A DNA stretch of 64,000 nt from an uncultured Acetatifactor sp. (GCA_910585615.1 CAJUFO010000014.1:10551-74550), one strand, 5' to 3'. Numbered from the stretch's first letter, positions 50,925-60,665 are shown. Translations and numbers: made by a program. The notes: generated from the sequence alone by a model not told the origin.

Positions 50925-52928
50925 ATGGAAAGTAAGGAAAAGTACTATCTTACCACAGCCATCGCCTATACTTCAGGCAAGCCGCATATAGGCAACAACT
51001 ATGAGATCGTGCTGGCGGACAGCATCGCCCGCTTCAAGAGGAAGGAAGGCTGTGACGTCTTCTTCCAGACCGGCACGGACGAGCACGGACAGAAGATAGA
51101 GCTGAAGGCCCAGGAGGCCGGGGTCACCCCAAAGGAGTTCGTGGACAAGGTGGCCGGCATCATCCAGGGCATGTGCGATATGCTGAATATTTCCTATGAC
51201 AAATTCATCCGCACCACGGACGAATACCATGAGAGACAGGTGCAGAAGATCTTCAAGCGCATGTATGCCCAGGGAGATATCTACAAGGGGGCCTACGAGG
51301 GCATGTACTGCACCCCCTGCGAATCCTTCTGGACGGAATCCCAGCTGGTGGAGGGCAAATGCCCGGACTGCGGCAGGGAGGTGAAGCCCGCCAGGGAGGA
51401 GGCCTACTTCTTCCGTATGAGCAAATACGCCGACAGGCTGATAAAGCATATCAACGAGCATCCGGAGTTCATCCAGCCCGTGTCCCGCAAGAACGAGATG
51501 ATGAACAACTTCCTTCTGCCGGGGCTCCAGGATTTGTGCGTGTCCAGGACTTCCTTCAAATGGGGGATTCCCGTGGACTTCGACCCGGGGCATGTGGTGT
51601 ATGTGTGGCTGGATGCCCTGAGCAACTATATCACCGGCATCGGCTATGACGCGGAGGGGAACAGTACAGAGCAGTACAGGAGATTCTGGCCCGCGGACCT
51701 CCATCTAATAGGAAAGGACATCATCCGCTTCCACACCATCTACTGGCCCATCTTCCTGATGGCGCTGGGCGAGCCCCTGCCGAAGCAGATCTTCGGCCAT
51801 CCATGGCTTCTGATGAACAGCGGCAAGATGAGCAAGTCCAGGGGGAACGTGCTCTACGCGGACGACCTGGTGGACTTCTTCGGCGTGGACGCGGTGCGCT
51901 ACTATGTGCTGCACGAAATGCCCTTTGAGAATGACGGCAATGCCACCTGGGAGCTGATCGCGGAGCGCACCAATTCCGACCTGGCCAACACCCTGGGGAA
52001 CCTGGTGAACCGCACCATCTCCATGAGCAACAAATACTTCGGCGGCGTGGTGGCGGACAAGGGGGCCGTGGATCAGGCCCTGGATGAGGACTTGAAGGCA
52101 GTGGTCACAGGAACCTGCGCTAAGGTGAAGGAGAAGATGGCGCAGCTAAGGGTGGCGGATTCCCTGACGGAGATTTTCGGCATCTTCAAGCGCTGCAACA
52201 AATATATCGACGAGACGGAGCCCTGGATTCTGGCAAAGGACGAGGCCAAAGCGGACAGGCTCTCCACGGTGCTCTACAACCTGGTGGAGGGTATCTGCAT
52301 CGGGGCTTCCCTGTTGGAACCCTTCATGCCCCGGACCGCGGAGAAGATTGCTACCCAATTGAATACAAAGTTACGGGAATTCGATGACCTGGAGACCTTC
52401 GGGCTGTATGAGAGCGGCACTAAGGTCACAGACAAGCCGGAAATCCTCTTCGCCAGGCTCGACATGAAGGAAGTGGAGAAGAAGGACGAAGAGATGGCGT
52501 CCGCCATGGCAGCCGCGGCCCAGGGGGACAACGCGGCAGAAGAAAGCGGCGAAGTGACGCAGGGGCAGGATACGGCCCAGCCCATTGATATAGAGCCCAA
52601 GGCGGAGATTGCCTATGACGATTTCGCGAAGCTCCAGTTCCAGGTAGGCGAGATTATCTCCTGCGAGGCAGTGCCCAAGTCCAAGAAGCTCCTCTGCAGC
52701 CAGGTAAAGGTCGGCAGCCAGGTGAAGCAGATTGTATCCGGCATCAAGGCGCACTACTCCCCCGAGGAGATGGTGGGCAAGAAGGTGATGGTGCTGGTGA
52801 ACCTAAAGCCCGCCAAGCTGGCCGGGGTGCTGTCCGAAGGGATGCTTTTATGTGCGGAGGACGCAGAGGGGAGGCTTGCTCTGGTGGCGCCTGAAAAGGA
52901 AATGCCGGCGGGAGCGGAAATCTGTTGA
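50925..52928 (+). CDS. metG: Methionyl-tRNA synthetase
   Basis: 667 aa class I synthetase. The first signature reads PHIGNNYEIV (HIGN, a variant of HIGH), a four-Cys zinc knuckle follows (CTPC, CPDC), and the KMSKS loop is intact (GKMSKSRGNV). The anticodon-binding helical domain is followed by a charged linker (about residues 525-565) and a C-terminal EMAP/Trbp111-type tRNA-binding domain (FAKLQFQVGEIISCE) that dimerises the enzyme. AGAGGAGAACGGAA before the ATG. The leader holds a possible attenuator. Confidence 0.97.
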   Translation: MESKEKYYLTTAIAYTSGKPHIGNNYEIVLADSIARFKRKEGCDVFFQTGTDEHGQKIELKAQEAGVTPKEFVDKVAGIIQGMCDMLNISYDKFIRTTDEYHERQVQKIFKRMYAQGDIYKGAYEGMYCTPCESFWTESQLVEGKCPDCGREVKPAREEAYFFRMSKYADRLIKHINEHPEFIQPVSRKNEMMNNFLLPGLQDLCVSRTSFKWGIPVDFDPGHVVYVWLDALSNYITGIGYDAEGNSTEQYRRFWPADLHLIGKDIIRFHTIYWPIFLMALGEPLPKQIFGHPWLLMNSGKMSKSRGNVLYADDLVDFFGVDAVRYYVLHEMPFENDGNATWELIAERTNSDLANTLGNLVNRTISMSNKYFGGVVADKGAVDQALDEDLKAVVTGTCAKVKEKMAQLRVADSLTEIFGIFKRCNKYIDETEPWILAKDEAKADRLSTVLYNLVEGICIGASLLEPFMPRTAEKIATQLNTKLREFDDLETFGLYESGTKVTDKPEILFARLDMKEVEKKDEEMASAMAAAAQGDNAAEESGEVTQGQDTAQPIDIEPKAEIAYDDFAKLQFQVGEIISCEAVPKSKKLLCSQVKVGSQVKQIVSGIKAHYSPEEMVGKKVMVLVNLKPAKLAGVLSEGMLLCAEDAEGRLALVAPEKEMPAGAEIC

Positions 52929-53009
52929 CATCCCTTGTGCGGAGGAAGCCCGGCAGGTGGGCTTCCTCCGTCCGGGACTAAGCCGTCCGAAGGCGGCGGA
53001 GGAGACTGC

Positions 53010-53948
53010 ATGGTCAAAGAAGAATTCTATTTTGATTCCAGGGACGGGAAGAGCAGGATTCACGCCGTCCGTTATCGGCCCGAGGATGCGGGGCAGATTC
53101 GCTGCATCCTCCAGGTAGTGCACGGCATGGCGGAATATGTGGAGCGATATGAGGAATTTGCGGCATACCTGGTGGAACGGGGCTTCGTGGTCACGGGCGA
53201 CGACCATCTGGGCCATGGGAAATCCGTGGGCCAGGGAGGGAAGCAGGGGTATTTCTGCGAGCGCGACCCCGCCACCGTCCTGGTGCGGGACGTGCACCGG
53301 TTAAAGAAGCTGACGGAAGAGCTGTATCCGGGGGTGCCCTATGTGCTCATGGGCCACAGCATGGGCTCCTTCATCGCCCGCAATTACCTGTGCCGCTACG
53401 GCACGGGGATATCCGGCGCGGTCATCATGGGCACGGGAATGCAGCCGAAGGCCGTGCTGGACATGGCCAGGCTGGTGGCGGGCATACAGAAATTCTTTTG
53501 CGGTCCCATGCATGTGAGCAGGCTCCTGGACAGGCTGGCCTTCGGTGGCTACGGCAAGGGGATAACGGACAGGCGCACAGCCTTTGACTGGCTGAGCCGG
53601 GACAGAGAGCGGGTAGACCGCTATATCGCTGACCCCATGTGCGGATTTACGTTCACGGTGAACGGCTTCGGTGCGCTTTTTGCGCTGGTGAGCAGGCTCT
53701 ACAGCCCGGAGAACCTGGATGCGGTTCCCAAGGACCTTCCGGTGTACATGGTGTCGGGGGATGCCGACCCGGTGGGCGACTACGGGAAAGGCGTCAGAAG
53801 GGCGTATGATTCCCTGGTAGCGGCCGGGCTGCAGGATATCCGGTTGAAGCTGTACCCGGGCGGGCGGCATGAGCTGCTGAACGAGACCAACCGGAGCCAG
53901 GTGATGGAGGACATCTGCCATTGGGTGGAGGAGAATGTCCTTGGATGA
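53010..53948 (+). CDS. Alpha/beta hydrolase, monoacylglycerol lipase/lysophospholipase type
   Basis: 312 aa, cytoplasmic. VVHGMAEYVERYEEFAAYL and DDHLGHGKS are typical of the Hydrolase_4 group, the nucleophile elbow is GHSMGSF (Ser near residue 117), and the acid and His can be placed in MVSGDADPVGDY and PGGRHELLNE. Likely substrates are monoacylglycerols or lysophospholipids. The ATG at 53010 follows GGCGGAGGAGA; the frame is open 25 codons further but overlaps metG. Twenty-four bp before the GNAT gene. Confidence 0.9.
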   Translation: MVKEEFYFDSRDGKSRIHAVRYRPEDAGQIRCILQVVHGMAEYVERYEEFAAYLVERGFVVTGDDHLGHGKSVGQGGKQGYFCERDPATVLVRDVHRLKKLTEELYPGVPYVLMGHSMGSFIARNYLCRYGTGISGAVIMGTGMQPKAVLDMARLVAGIQKFFCGPMHVSRLLDRLAFGGYGKGITDRRTAFDWLSRDRERVDRYIADPMCGFTFTVNGFGALFALVSRLYSPENLDAVPKDLPVYMVSGDADPVGDYGKGVRRAYDSLVAAGLQDIRLKLYPGGRHELLNETNRSQVMEDICHWVEENVLG

Positions 53949-53972
53949 ACAAATGAGGAAACGGCGGGGACG

Positions 53973-54458
53973 ATGGATATCAGAAGCCTGAGGAGGCCCT
54001 ATGAGGTCAGATGGGCCAGGAAAGCGGAATGGATGCCTGCCATGGAGATGGTCTGGCGCACCTTCCTGCAGCATGAGGGAAAGGAATACCCGGAGGAGGG
54101 CGTGCGGCATTTTTTCGACTTCATCACAGGGGACGAGCTGCATGAGGCCTTCCTGCGGGGGGAGTACCGGCTGATGGTGGCCCTGGACGGGGACAGGATC
54201 GTGGGCGCGGGGTCTGTCAGGGACGGGAACCATCTCTCCCTGCTGTTCGTGGACGACGCTCTCCACCACAGAGGCATAGGAAGCGCCATCCTTGGAAAGC
54301 TGTGCGATTATTTGAAAAATGAGGCGGGGGAACGGAACATGTCGTTGGAGGCGGCTTCCACAGCCGTGAATTTCTACAGAAAACAAGGGTTCCGCACCGT
54401 ACAGCCGGAGATGGAGATTTCGGGCATACGGCTGACGCCCATGGAGAAAGTCTTTTAA
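53973..54458 (+). CDS. GNAT family N-acetyltransferase
   Basis: 161 aa GNAT fold. The acetyl-CoA loop is HHRGIGSAILGKL (R/Q-x-x-G-x-G/A), preceded by LSLLFVDDAL and followed by NFYRKQGFR. It acetylates an unknown amine, perhaps an antibiotic, amino acid or ribosomal protein. It is in line with the lipase and YesL genes at short spacing. Start at 53973 is preceded by ACGGCGGGGAC, a moderate ribosome site. Confidence 0.88.
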   Translation: MDIRSLRRPYEVRWARKAEWMPAMEMVWRTFLQHEGKEYPEEGVRHFFDFITGDELHEAFLRGEYRLMVALDGDRIVGAGSVRDGNHLSLLFVDDALHHRGIGSAILGKLCDYLKNEAGERNMSLEAASTAVNFYRKQGFRTVQPEMEISGIRLTPMEKVF

Positions 54459-54476
54459 GACAGGAGGAGAATCTTT

Positions 54477-55220
54477 ATGAAGCTTTTTAATCTGGACAGT
54501 CCGTTGATGCAGTTCCTGAACAAGGTGGCCGACCTGATGTGGCTGAACGTATTGACGCTGATCTGCTGCATCCCGATCGTCACCGTGGGACCGGCCCTGA
54601 CGGCGCTGCACTACATGGCGCTGAAGATTGCCAGGGACGAGGAGTGCTATATCGCCAGGGACTATTTCAAGTCCTTTAAGCTCAATCTCCGCCAGGGCAT
54701 CGTGATTTGGCTGATCGAGCTGGTGGTCATCATACTGCTGGTGGGGGATTTCCTGATTCTGCGCTTCTCCACCATAAGCTTCGGGCAGCCCATGAAGATC
54801 GTCCTGGCTGTAGTGGCCGTGCTGGTGCTGTTCACGTTCACCTTTGTCTATCCCGTGCTGGCAAAGTTCGACAATACGGTGATGCGCACAATCAAGAACG
54901 CTTTTTTCATCGGAATCCTGCAGTTCCCCAAGACGATCCTGATGATGATCCTGTCCGTGGTGCCGGCGGTGCTCTTCGTCCTGGCGCCCCAGATCATGCC
55001 GATCGTGTTCCTGTTCGGCTTCTCCGTCCCGGCCTGGGCGGACGCCAAGCTCTACAACAAATTCTTCCAGAAGCTGGAGGACCAGATGAACGGCGTGGGC
55101 CAGGCTGACGGGGAAGCGGGCGCGGAGGGCCTGGAGGAGGCCGGGGAGGACGAGAGGATATTCAAGGACGAGCTGGACGAGAGCATCCAGGAGGAGCCGC
55201 CCCGCATCGGAGAATCCTAG
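54477..55220 (+). CDS. YesL/DUF624 family membrane protein
   Basis: 247 aa with five or six membrane segments, beginning LFNLDSPLMQFLNKVADLMWLN and CCIPIVTVGPALTALHYMALK, the DUF624 signature. The C-terminus is an acidic cytoplasmic tail. YesL homologues are encoded with sugar ABC importers and two-component systems in Firmicutes; the biochemical role is unknown. AGGAGGAGAATCTTT before the ATG. The msmX gene follows after 234 bp that hold a TATACT box but no gene. Confidence 0.88.
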   Translation: MKLFNLDSPLMQFLNKVADLMWLNVLTLICCIPIVTVGPALTALHYMALKIARDEECYIARDYFKSFKLNLRQGIVIWLIELVVIILLVGDFLILRFSTISFGQPMKIVLAVVAVLVLFTFTFVYPVLAKFDNTVMRTIKNAFFIGILQFPKTILMMILSVVPAVLFVLAPQIMPIVFLFGFSVPAWADAKLYNKFFQKLEDQMNGVGQADGEAGAEGLEEAGEDERIFKDELDESIQEEPPRIGES

Positions 55221-55454
55221 AGGCTTTGGCATGTTGACGAATGATAAGTGAATAAAATGTACAAAGTGACAGAAACCACAAAAAGACCGCAAGTTTATAA
55301 GCATTTTAGAGGTTTTGCAAAAAAATATTTGTGGAATAGTGGTATGGAATAAAATACTTTTTTTCGTTATACTTAGTACAGGGTGAAGCGATGCGAGGCC
55401 ATCGTTAAAACTAGAGTAAAAGAAACCATGCAAACGTGAAAGGAGTTTTGTATT

Positions 55455-56570
55455 ATGGCAAGTTTATCTTTGAAGAACATCTGCAAGGTGTATCCCAACG
55501 GCTTCGAAGCTGTCAAGGACTTCAATCTGGAAATTGCAGATAAGGAATTCATCATCTTCGTAGGACCTTCAGGATGTGGTAAGTCCACTACCCTCCGTAT
55601 GATTGCTGGTCTGGAAGATATTTCCTCCGGTGAACTGAAGATTGGTGACAGAGTCGTGAACGATGTAGAGCCCAAGGACCGCGATATCGCAATGGTATTC
55701 CAGAACTACGCTCTGTATCCTCATATGTCCGTATATGATAACATGGCGTTCGGTCTGAAGCTGAGGAAGGTTCCCAAGGATCAGATCGACAAGATGGTTA
55801 AGGAAGCTGCCAAGATCCTCGACCTGACTCCTCTCCTTGACCGTAAGCCGAAGGCTCTGTCCGGCGGTCAGAGACAGCGTGTTGCCATGGGCCGTGCCAT
55901 CGTGCGTAATCCCAAGGTGTTCCTGATGGATGAGCCTCTGTCCAACCTGGATGCGAAGCTGCGCGTGCAGATGCGTGTTGAGATTTCCAAACTGCATCAG
56001 AGACTGGGCACCACCATCATCTACGTTACACATGACCAGACCGAGGCTATGACGCTTGGTACCAGGATTGTCGTTATGAAGGACGGCGTCGTCCAGCAGG
56101 TCGACACGCCCCAGAACCTGTACCAGAAGCCCCAGAACCTGTTCGTTGCAGGATTCATGGGATCTCCTCAGATGAACTTCCTGGATGCCAAGGTGAAGGT
56201 GTCCGGCAATACCGCCAATCTGGAGATTGCTGGCAAGAGCATCCCTCTTCCCGAAGCGAAGTCCAAGAAGATTATCGCCGGCGGCTATGACGGGAAGACC
56301 GTTACATTCGGTATCCGTCCTGAGGATATCTATGACAGCAATGAGTTCCTGGCAAAATGCGATCCTAAGACCGTGTTCGAGTCATCCGTAAGGGTGTACG
56401 AGCTGCTGGGCGCAGAGGTTTATCTGTACTTTGATTTGGAGGAGTTCCCCATCACCGCAAGAGTGGATCCCCGCACCACATCAAGGCCTGGCGACAAGAT
56501 CAAGTTCGCGTTCGATATCGATAAGATTCATGTATTCGATAAGGAGACCGAGCAGGTTATCACGAACTAG
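55455..56570 (+). CDS. msmX: Multi-sugar ABC transporter ATPase (MsmX/UgpC/MalK type)
   Basis: 371 aa. Walker A GPSGCGKSTT, signature LSGGQRQRVAMG, Walker B VFLMDEPLSNLDA, H-loop VTHDQTEAM, then two OB-fold regulatory lobes (FGIRPEDIYD). In Firmicutes one MsmX serves several CUT1 importers, so it likely energises LplB-type systems such as that at 15 kb. Its codon use differs from the neighbours (many GGT, CGT, GTT, TCC codons), as expected for a highly expressed gene. AAAGGAGTTTTG before the ATG; a terminator follows. Confidence 0.95.
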   Translation: MASLSLKNICKVYPNGFEAVKDFNLEIADKEFIIFVGPSGCGKSTTLRMIAGLEDISSGELKIGDRVVNDVEPKDRDIAMVFQNYALYPHMSVYDNMAFGLKLRKVPKDQIDKMVKEAAKILDLTPLLDRKPKALSGGQRQRVAMGRAIVRNPKVFLMDEPLSNLDAKLRVQMRVEISKLHQRLGTTIIYVTHDQTEAMTLGTRIVVMKDGVVQQVDTPQNLYQKPQNLFVAGFMGSPQMNFLDAKVKVSGNTANLEIAGKSIPLPEAKSKKIIAGGYDGKTVTFGIRPEDIYDSNEFLAKCDPKTVFESSVRVYELLGAEVYLYFDLEEFPITARVDPRTTSRPGDKIKFAFDIDKIHVFDKETEQVITN

Positions 56571-56585
56571 TATTGGGAAATATAG

Positions 56586-56613
56586 GGGGTGTCGGAGACG
56601 GCACCCCTTTTTT
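56586..56613 (+). terminator. Intrinsic terminator after msmX
   Basis: GGGGTG (56586-56591) pairs with CACCCC (56602-56607) around an inner CG/CG and GAGA loop, followed by T6. Confidence 0.85.
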
Positions 56614-56675
56614 CAAGATTTCAAGATTATTAAGCCTGATTGGTGTGACCGCTAAAGGGGCAGATGGGAGATTAC

Positions 56676-57764
56676 ATGATTTCAAGTCAGACGATTCAGA
56701 CCAGCATAGACGAACTGAAGGCCATCACGAAAGTGGATTTATGTGTCTACGACTTATCGGGCACACCCGTGGCCTCCACGACTTCACAGCTTGACATTAC
56801 CGCGGATCTGGTCAGCGGATTCGCAAATTCCCCTGCAGACAGCCAGGTGATTGGCGTCCATCATCTGTTGAAGATTATGGACGAGGGAGAGCTTCTGTAT
56901 ATTTTAGTTGCCAAGGGCTCCGGCGAGGACGTGTACATGGTGGGGAAGATTGCGGTGTGCCAACTGCAGAACCTTATCATCGCCTACAAGGAAAGGTTCG
57001 ACAGGAACAACTTCTTCCAGAACCTCCTGCTGGACAACTTGCTTCTGGTGGATATCTACAACAGGGCCAAGAAGCTCCACGTAGAGGTGGCAGTGCCCAG
57101 GGTGGTCTTCCTGGTGGAGACGAAGCTGGAGAAGGACGGCGTGGTGATGGAGCTCTTGAAGGGCATGTTCTCCAGCCATGCCGGGGACTATATCACGGCC
57201 GTGGACGAGAGCAGCGTCATCCTGATCAAGGCGCTGGAGCCGGACTATACAGATGAAGCGCTTCTGGAGATTGCGGACGTCATCGTGGGCATGATGAACG
57301 CGGAGGCCATGCTGAACGTGAAGGTGGCCATCGGAACGGTGGTGCAGGAGCTGAAGGACGTGTCGAAGTCCTACAAGGAAGCCAAGATGGCGCTGGACGT
57401 GGGAAAGATATTCTATGCGGAGAGGAATGTGGTGGCGTACAGCACGCTGGGAATCGGCCGTCTGATCTATCAGCTGCCGGTGAACCTGTGCCGGATCTTC
57501 ATCGATGAGATTTTCGGCGACAATGTCCCCTACGACCTGGACGATGAGACCCTGACCACGATCAACAAGTTCTTCGAGAACAACCTGAACGTGTCCGAGA
57601 CCTCCAGGCAGCTGTTCGTCCACAGGAACACATTGGTGTACCGCATCGAGAAGCTCCAGAAGAGCATGGGACTGGATTTACGCAATTTCGATGATGCATT
57701 GACGTTCAAGATTGCGCTGATGGTAGTGAATTACATGAAATATCTGGACAGCATTGACTATTAA
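56676..57764 (+). CDS. PucR/CdaR-type transcriptional regulator
   Basis: 362 aa. N-terminal sensor-like domain (IDELKAITKVDLCVYDLSGTPVAST, similar to the sugar-diacid recognition fold), a GGDEF-related middle region, and a C-terminal PucR helix-turn-helix (FFENNLNVSETSRQLFVHRNTLVYRIEKLQ). It probably regulates sugar uptake, perhaps msmX itself. The ATG at 56676 has GGGAG five bases upstream; an in-frame ATG at 56664 is possible. Hairpins follow the stop (57763-57781). Confidence 0.88.
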   Translation: MISSQTIQTSIDELKAITKVDLCVYDLSGTPVASTTSQLDITADLVSGFANSPADSQVIGVHHLLKIMDEGELLYILVAKGSGEDVYMVGKIAVCQLQNLIIAYKERFDRNNFFQNLLLDNLLLVDIYNRAKKLHVEVAVPRVVFLVETKLEKDGVVMELLKGMFSSHAGDYITAVDESSVILIKALEPDYTDEALLEIADVIVGMMNAEAMLNVKVAIGTVVQELKDVSKSYKEAKMALDVGKIFYAERNVVAYSTLGIGRLIYQLPVNLCRIFIDEIFGDNVPYDLDDETLTTINKFFENNLNVSETSRQLFVHRNTLVYRIEKLQKSMGLDLRNFDDALTFKIALMVVNYMKYLDSIDY

Positions 57765-57805
57765 GAATCCAAAGGATTCTTTGATTCGAAGGATTCTTAA
57801 TAATC
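57763..57805 (+). terminator. Repeated GAATCC hairpins after the CdaR-like gene
   Basis: AAGAATCC-aaa-GGATTCTT (57763-57781) is followed by a second related arm GGATTCTT near 57791. Short T-runs only; probably a weak terminator. Confidence 0.5.
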
Positions 57806-57865
57806 TACAGGATTATTTGACAGCTTAGGGACAGAATTTGCCCGGTTAGGAATAAGTGAGACAAC

Positions 57866-57934
57866 CCCCCGAATATATTAGATGGAAGCTATCTTTAGAC
57901 GGATGAGGCCATCAATAGATTCGGGGGTATTTTT
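57866..57934 (+). terminator. Long hairpin directly abutting the DUF6128 start codon
   Basis: CCCCCGAAT (57866-57874) pairs with ATTCGGGGG (57919-57927), and the stem continues (TATT, then GATGG with CCATC) with one mismatch and one bulge. T5 (57930-57934) leads straight into the ATG at 57935. The only ribosome-site-like stretch (GGGGG) is inside the stem. Confidence 0.6.
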
Positions 57935-59479
57935 ATGTTATATGACAGGAAAGTGAAGTATCTGGATTACCTTGAGGGAGGCGTGCGGGTCAGAGGGGGA
58001 GGCTTCGCGAAGCTGGAGGCGCGGGACGGGACGCTGCGGGTGGAGCTGTCCGTGACCGGGCTGCATCAGACGGATACCTTTGCCCGGGACGTGATGCTCT
58101 GCGGCAGGAATCGGGAAGGCAGGGACAGGGAGGAAAACTGCGGAAGGATAGAGATTTCCGCGGGGAGAGGGCAGTTTAGGCAGCAGTGGCGGAATTTGGA
58201 GGATATCGGCGGCACCGGCATCGGCTATGGGGAGCTTTGCGGTCTGCGCATCCCCTTGGGCCCGGGGCGGGAGGTCTCCTGTAGGTGGCAGGCTGACAGC
58301 GGGGGTGCAAGGCGGCAGCCTGATGATGCCGGACGAAAGGCGGCGAGGATGGCGGCGCCGGATGGAGGAAGCGATAACTGGCGAAGGGCAGGAGCCGCAG
58401 AAGATAGTGGGTCATTGGAAATCGTGACAGAAGACGACGGAGATATAGTACCGAGAGAGGCTGTGCAGGAGGATGGATTCAGAACGGCGACAGAAGGAAA
58501 GGAAGTGATTATGGAGGAAACTGCCAAAGGCAACGTATTCCGGGAGGAGATAGCGGAAGAAAGCGAACCGGAGGGTAGGCTGGAGAAGGTGGACGCCCTG
58601 GAGGAAGCCGAACCGCGGCCAGAGGGTGGGGCTATCAGGAGCGGGACGAAGGAGCGGCCTGAAAGCGAGCTGCGGGGAAGCAGCGTAGAGGGAGCCGCAG
58701 GCGGAGAATGGGTTCGAAAGGGGGCAGGAAACATGGCGGTCAGCATGAAGCATACGGCAGGCGAGACATATGGGGATGCGGAACGCCGCCGGGCATCTGA
58801 CGGGAGGGAGGCCGATGGCGGACACAGAAGGATGTCCGTGGAATGGACAGGGCACGATGACGGAAGCGGGAAGATGCCTGTAGAGATGGGCCATCAAAGC
58901 CGCAGGGAGGCAGCGTCCGGGGAAGGCGTGCAGAACGCCAGGCGGGGGAGCGCCGTGGAATGGGAAGACCCTGGAAACCGCCGAAACAGGGTATCCATGG
59001 AAACATCCAGCCGTGGGGACGGTTCGGCGGATGGGAGGAACGATGGTGCAAGGGAGCAGAATGCCCCTGGGCATCGGAGGACGGCAGCGAAGGCAACTGC
59101 GGAGCCCGGCAGGAGGCCCGCCAGGCTCATGGAGGACAAGTGGCAGCAGCTCTGGGCCATCTACCCCCATATCCGGCCCTTCCAGGATGCCAGGGAATAC
59201 CTCTCCATCGGTCCCTCGGATTTCGTGCTGTTTTCGGAGGATAGCTACAGGGCCGTGAACAACAGCTTCCTGCTCCATGGCTACTACAATTACCACCATC
59301 TGCTCCTGGCCCGGGTGGAGCACAAAGGCGAGGACTGTTATTACATAGGAGTGCCGGGGAATTTCTACGAGAGAGAGAAGCAGGTGGCTATCATGTTCGG
59401 CTTCGAGAGCTTCGAATGCGCCGAGGAGCCTGCCCAGCCCGGGGATTTCGGGTATTATATGATGCGGGCACAGATTTGA
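57935..59479 (+). CDS. DUF6128 protein with long charged linker
   Basis: 514 aa in three parts: an N-terminal beta-rich domain (residues 1-115, LYDRKVKYLDYLEGG, GYGELCGLRIPLGPG), a long Glu/Arg/Gly-rich low-complexity linker (about 116-385), and a C-terminal DUF6128 domain (WQQLWAIYPHIRPFQDAREYLSIGPSDFVLF, HHLLLARVEHKG, YYIGVPGNFYEREKQVAIMFGFESF). The last domain is widespread in Lachnospiraceae; its role is unknown. No membrane segment. The start codon lacks an accessible ribosome site and adjoins a hairpin. Confidence 0.75.
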   Translation: MLYDRKVKYLDYLEGGVRVRGGGFAKLEARDGTLRVELSVTGLHQTDTFARDVMLCGRNREGRDREENCGRIEISAGRGQFRQQWRNLEDIGGTGIGYGELCGLRIPLGPGREVSCRWQADSGGARRQPDDAGRKAARMAAPDGGSDNWRRAGAAEDSGSLEIVTEDDGDIVPREAVQEDGFRTATEGKEVIMEETAKGNVFREEIAEESEPEGRLEKVDALEEAEPRPEGGAIRSGTKERPESELRGSSVEGAAGGEWVRKGAGNMAVSMKHTAGETYGDAERRRASDGREADGGHRRMSVEWTGHDDGSGKMPVEMGHQSRREAASGEGVQNARRGSAVEWEDPGNRRNRVSMETSSRGDGSADGRNDGAREQNAPGHRRTAAKATAEPGRRPARLMEDKWQQLWAIYPHIRPFQDAREYLSIGPSDFVLFSEDSYRAVNNSFLLHGYYNYHHLLLARVEHKGEDCYYIGVPGNFYEREKQVAIMFGFESFECAEEPAQPGDFGYYMMRAQI

Positions 59480-59569
59480 GAGGGTCTCCGGGGCGGATGC
59501 CCGGCGTGTCCGGCGTGACGGCAAAGAGATGGCCGAGGGCCGAAGCTGCCGGAAGCGCTATGCCGGGCA

Positions 59570-60508
59570 TCAGAGTCCCTCTCCGTCGAAGGCCGGAATG
59601 AAGCTCTCCGCAGCCGTGCCGCCCTCCTGCATGTAGCCCTTCTCGATGCCGATTCTGTCGGCGAAATCCAGCACCCGCGCATACTCCTCCTCCGTCACCG
59701 GACGGGTCAGGGACGACCGGGCGAATTCCGGCATCCGCTTTAGATGCGCCAGCGGCGTGTACTGGTTCATGATACTGACATAGATGTCATTTCCGTAGGT
59801 ATCATGGAGGTAGCGCAGAATCCGCTTGGAGTCCCCCGCGCAGCCCGGGAGCAGCAGATGGCGCACGATGACGCCTTTTTCCATCAGCCCGCTGTCCGGG
59901 GAAAGGACAGGTCTGCCCACCTGCCGGAACATCTCCGCGATGGCCGAGGAGGCTGCCTCGAAATAGTCCGGAGCATGGGAGTAGAGGGCGGAGAGCTGAG
60001 GGGAGCGATATTTCAGGTCCGGCAGATAGATGTCCACCAGGCCCTCCAGCATGTGCAGGGAGGACACATTCTCATAGCCGGAGCTGTTGTATACCACAGG
60101 GATAGTGAGGCCCGCGCTTTTTGCCATCTGCAGGGCAAGGCAGACCTGGGGCAGGAAATGTCCGGCGGTGACCAGGTTGATGTTGACGGCACCCTTCTCC
60201 TGGAGCTCCAGGAAAATCCGGGAAAGCCGTTCCAGGGACAGTCCGCGTCCCCTTTTCCCCAGGGCGATGTCATGGTTCTGGCAGAAGACGCACTGCAGAT
60301 TGCAGCCGGAGAAGAACACCGCCCCGGAGCCCCGGTTGCCGCAGATGCAGGGTTCCTCCCAGAAATGCAGGGCCGCCCGGGCCGCCGCCACTTCGGCGCC
60401 CTGCCCGCAGAAGCCCGTCTTTCCCGAAGTCCGGTCTGCATGGCACCGCCGGGGGCAGAGGGCGCAGTCCCGCATCATTCGATTGATTGTCTCAAGGGCC
60501 ATCTCCAT
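59570..60508 (-). CDS. Radical SAM protein, PflX/COG1313 type
   Basis: 312 aa. Two cysteine pairs near the start (CALCPRRCHADR) resemble the small zinc or iron-sulfur domain of the PflX group, followed by the radical SAM motif SGCNLQCVFCQN (CxxxCxxC) binding a 4Fe-4S cluster, then a partial TIM barrel with VYNSSGYE and YLPDLKY. It resembles pyruvate formate-lyase activating enzymes, but the COG1313 group has no firm substrate. It is divergent from the AAA/PD-(D/E)XK gene. Confidence 0.9.
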   Translation of the reverse strand: MEMALETINRMMRDCALCPRRCHADRTSGKTGFCGQGAEVAAARAALHFWEEPCICGNRGSGAVFFSGCNLQCVFCQNHDIALGKRGRGLSLERLSRIFLELQEKGAVNINLVTAGHFLPQVCLALQMAKSAGLTIPVVYNSSGYENVSSLHMLEGLVDIYLPDLKYRSPQLSALYSHAPDYFEAASSAIAEMFRQVGRPVLSPDSGLMEKGVIVRHLLLPGCAGDSKRILRYLHDTYGNDIYVSIMNQYTPLAHLKRMPEFARSSLTRPVTEEEYARVLDFADRIGIEKGYMQEGGTAAESFIPAFDGEGL

Positions 60509-60665
60509 AAATTCATCTCCATTATTTTCGCTGCTTTCAGGTCTTCTGATGCGATTATCATATCACGCATATTGTACTTTCACAAGCTTTCTATAAAATA
60601 TGCAGTATACTTGTTATTTTCATAAATGTATGATAAGCTAACCATACCAGAGGGAGGTGAGGGCT

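Noticed and set aside
53301..55433. A 710-codon open frame on the minus strand, and similar long antisense frames (12329-13939, 21505-23160, 28396-30081, 46068-47444, 40863-42395)
   Set aside because: All lie opposite well-supported genes and have low-complexity His/Pro/Gln/Arg-rich translations. They are by-products of GC-rich codon use, without ribosome sites or domains.
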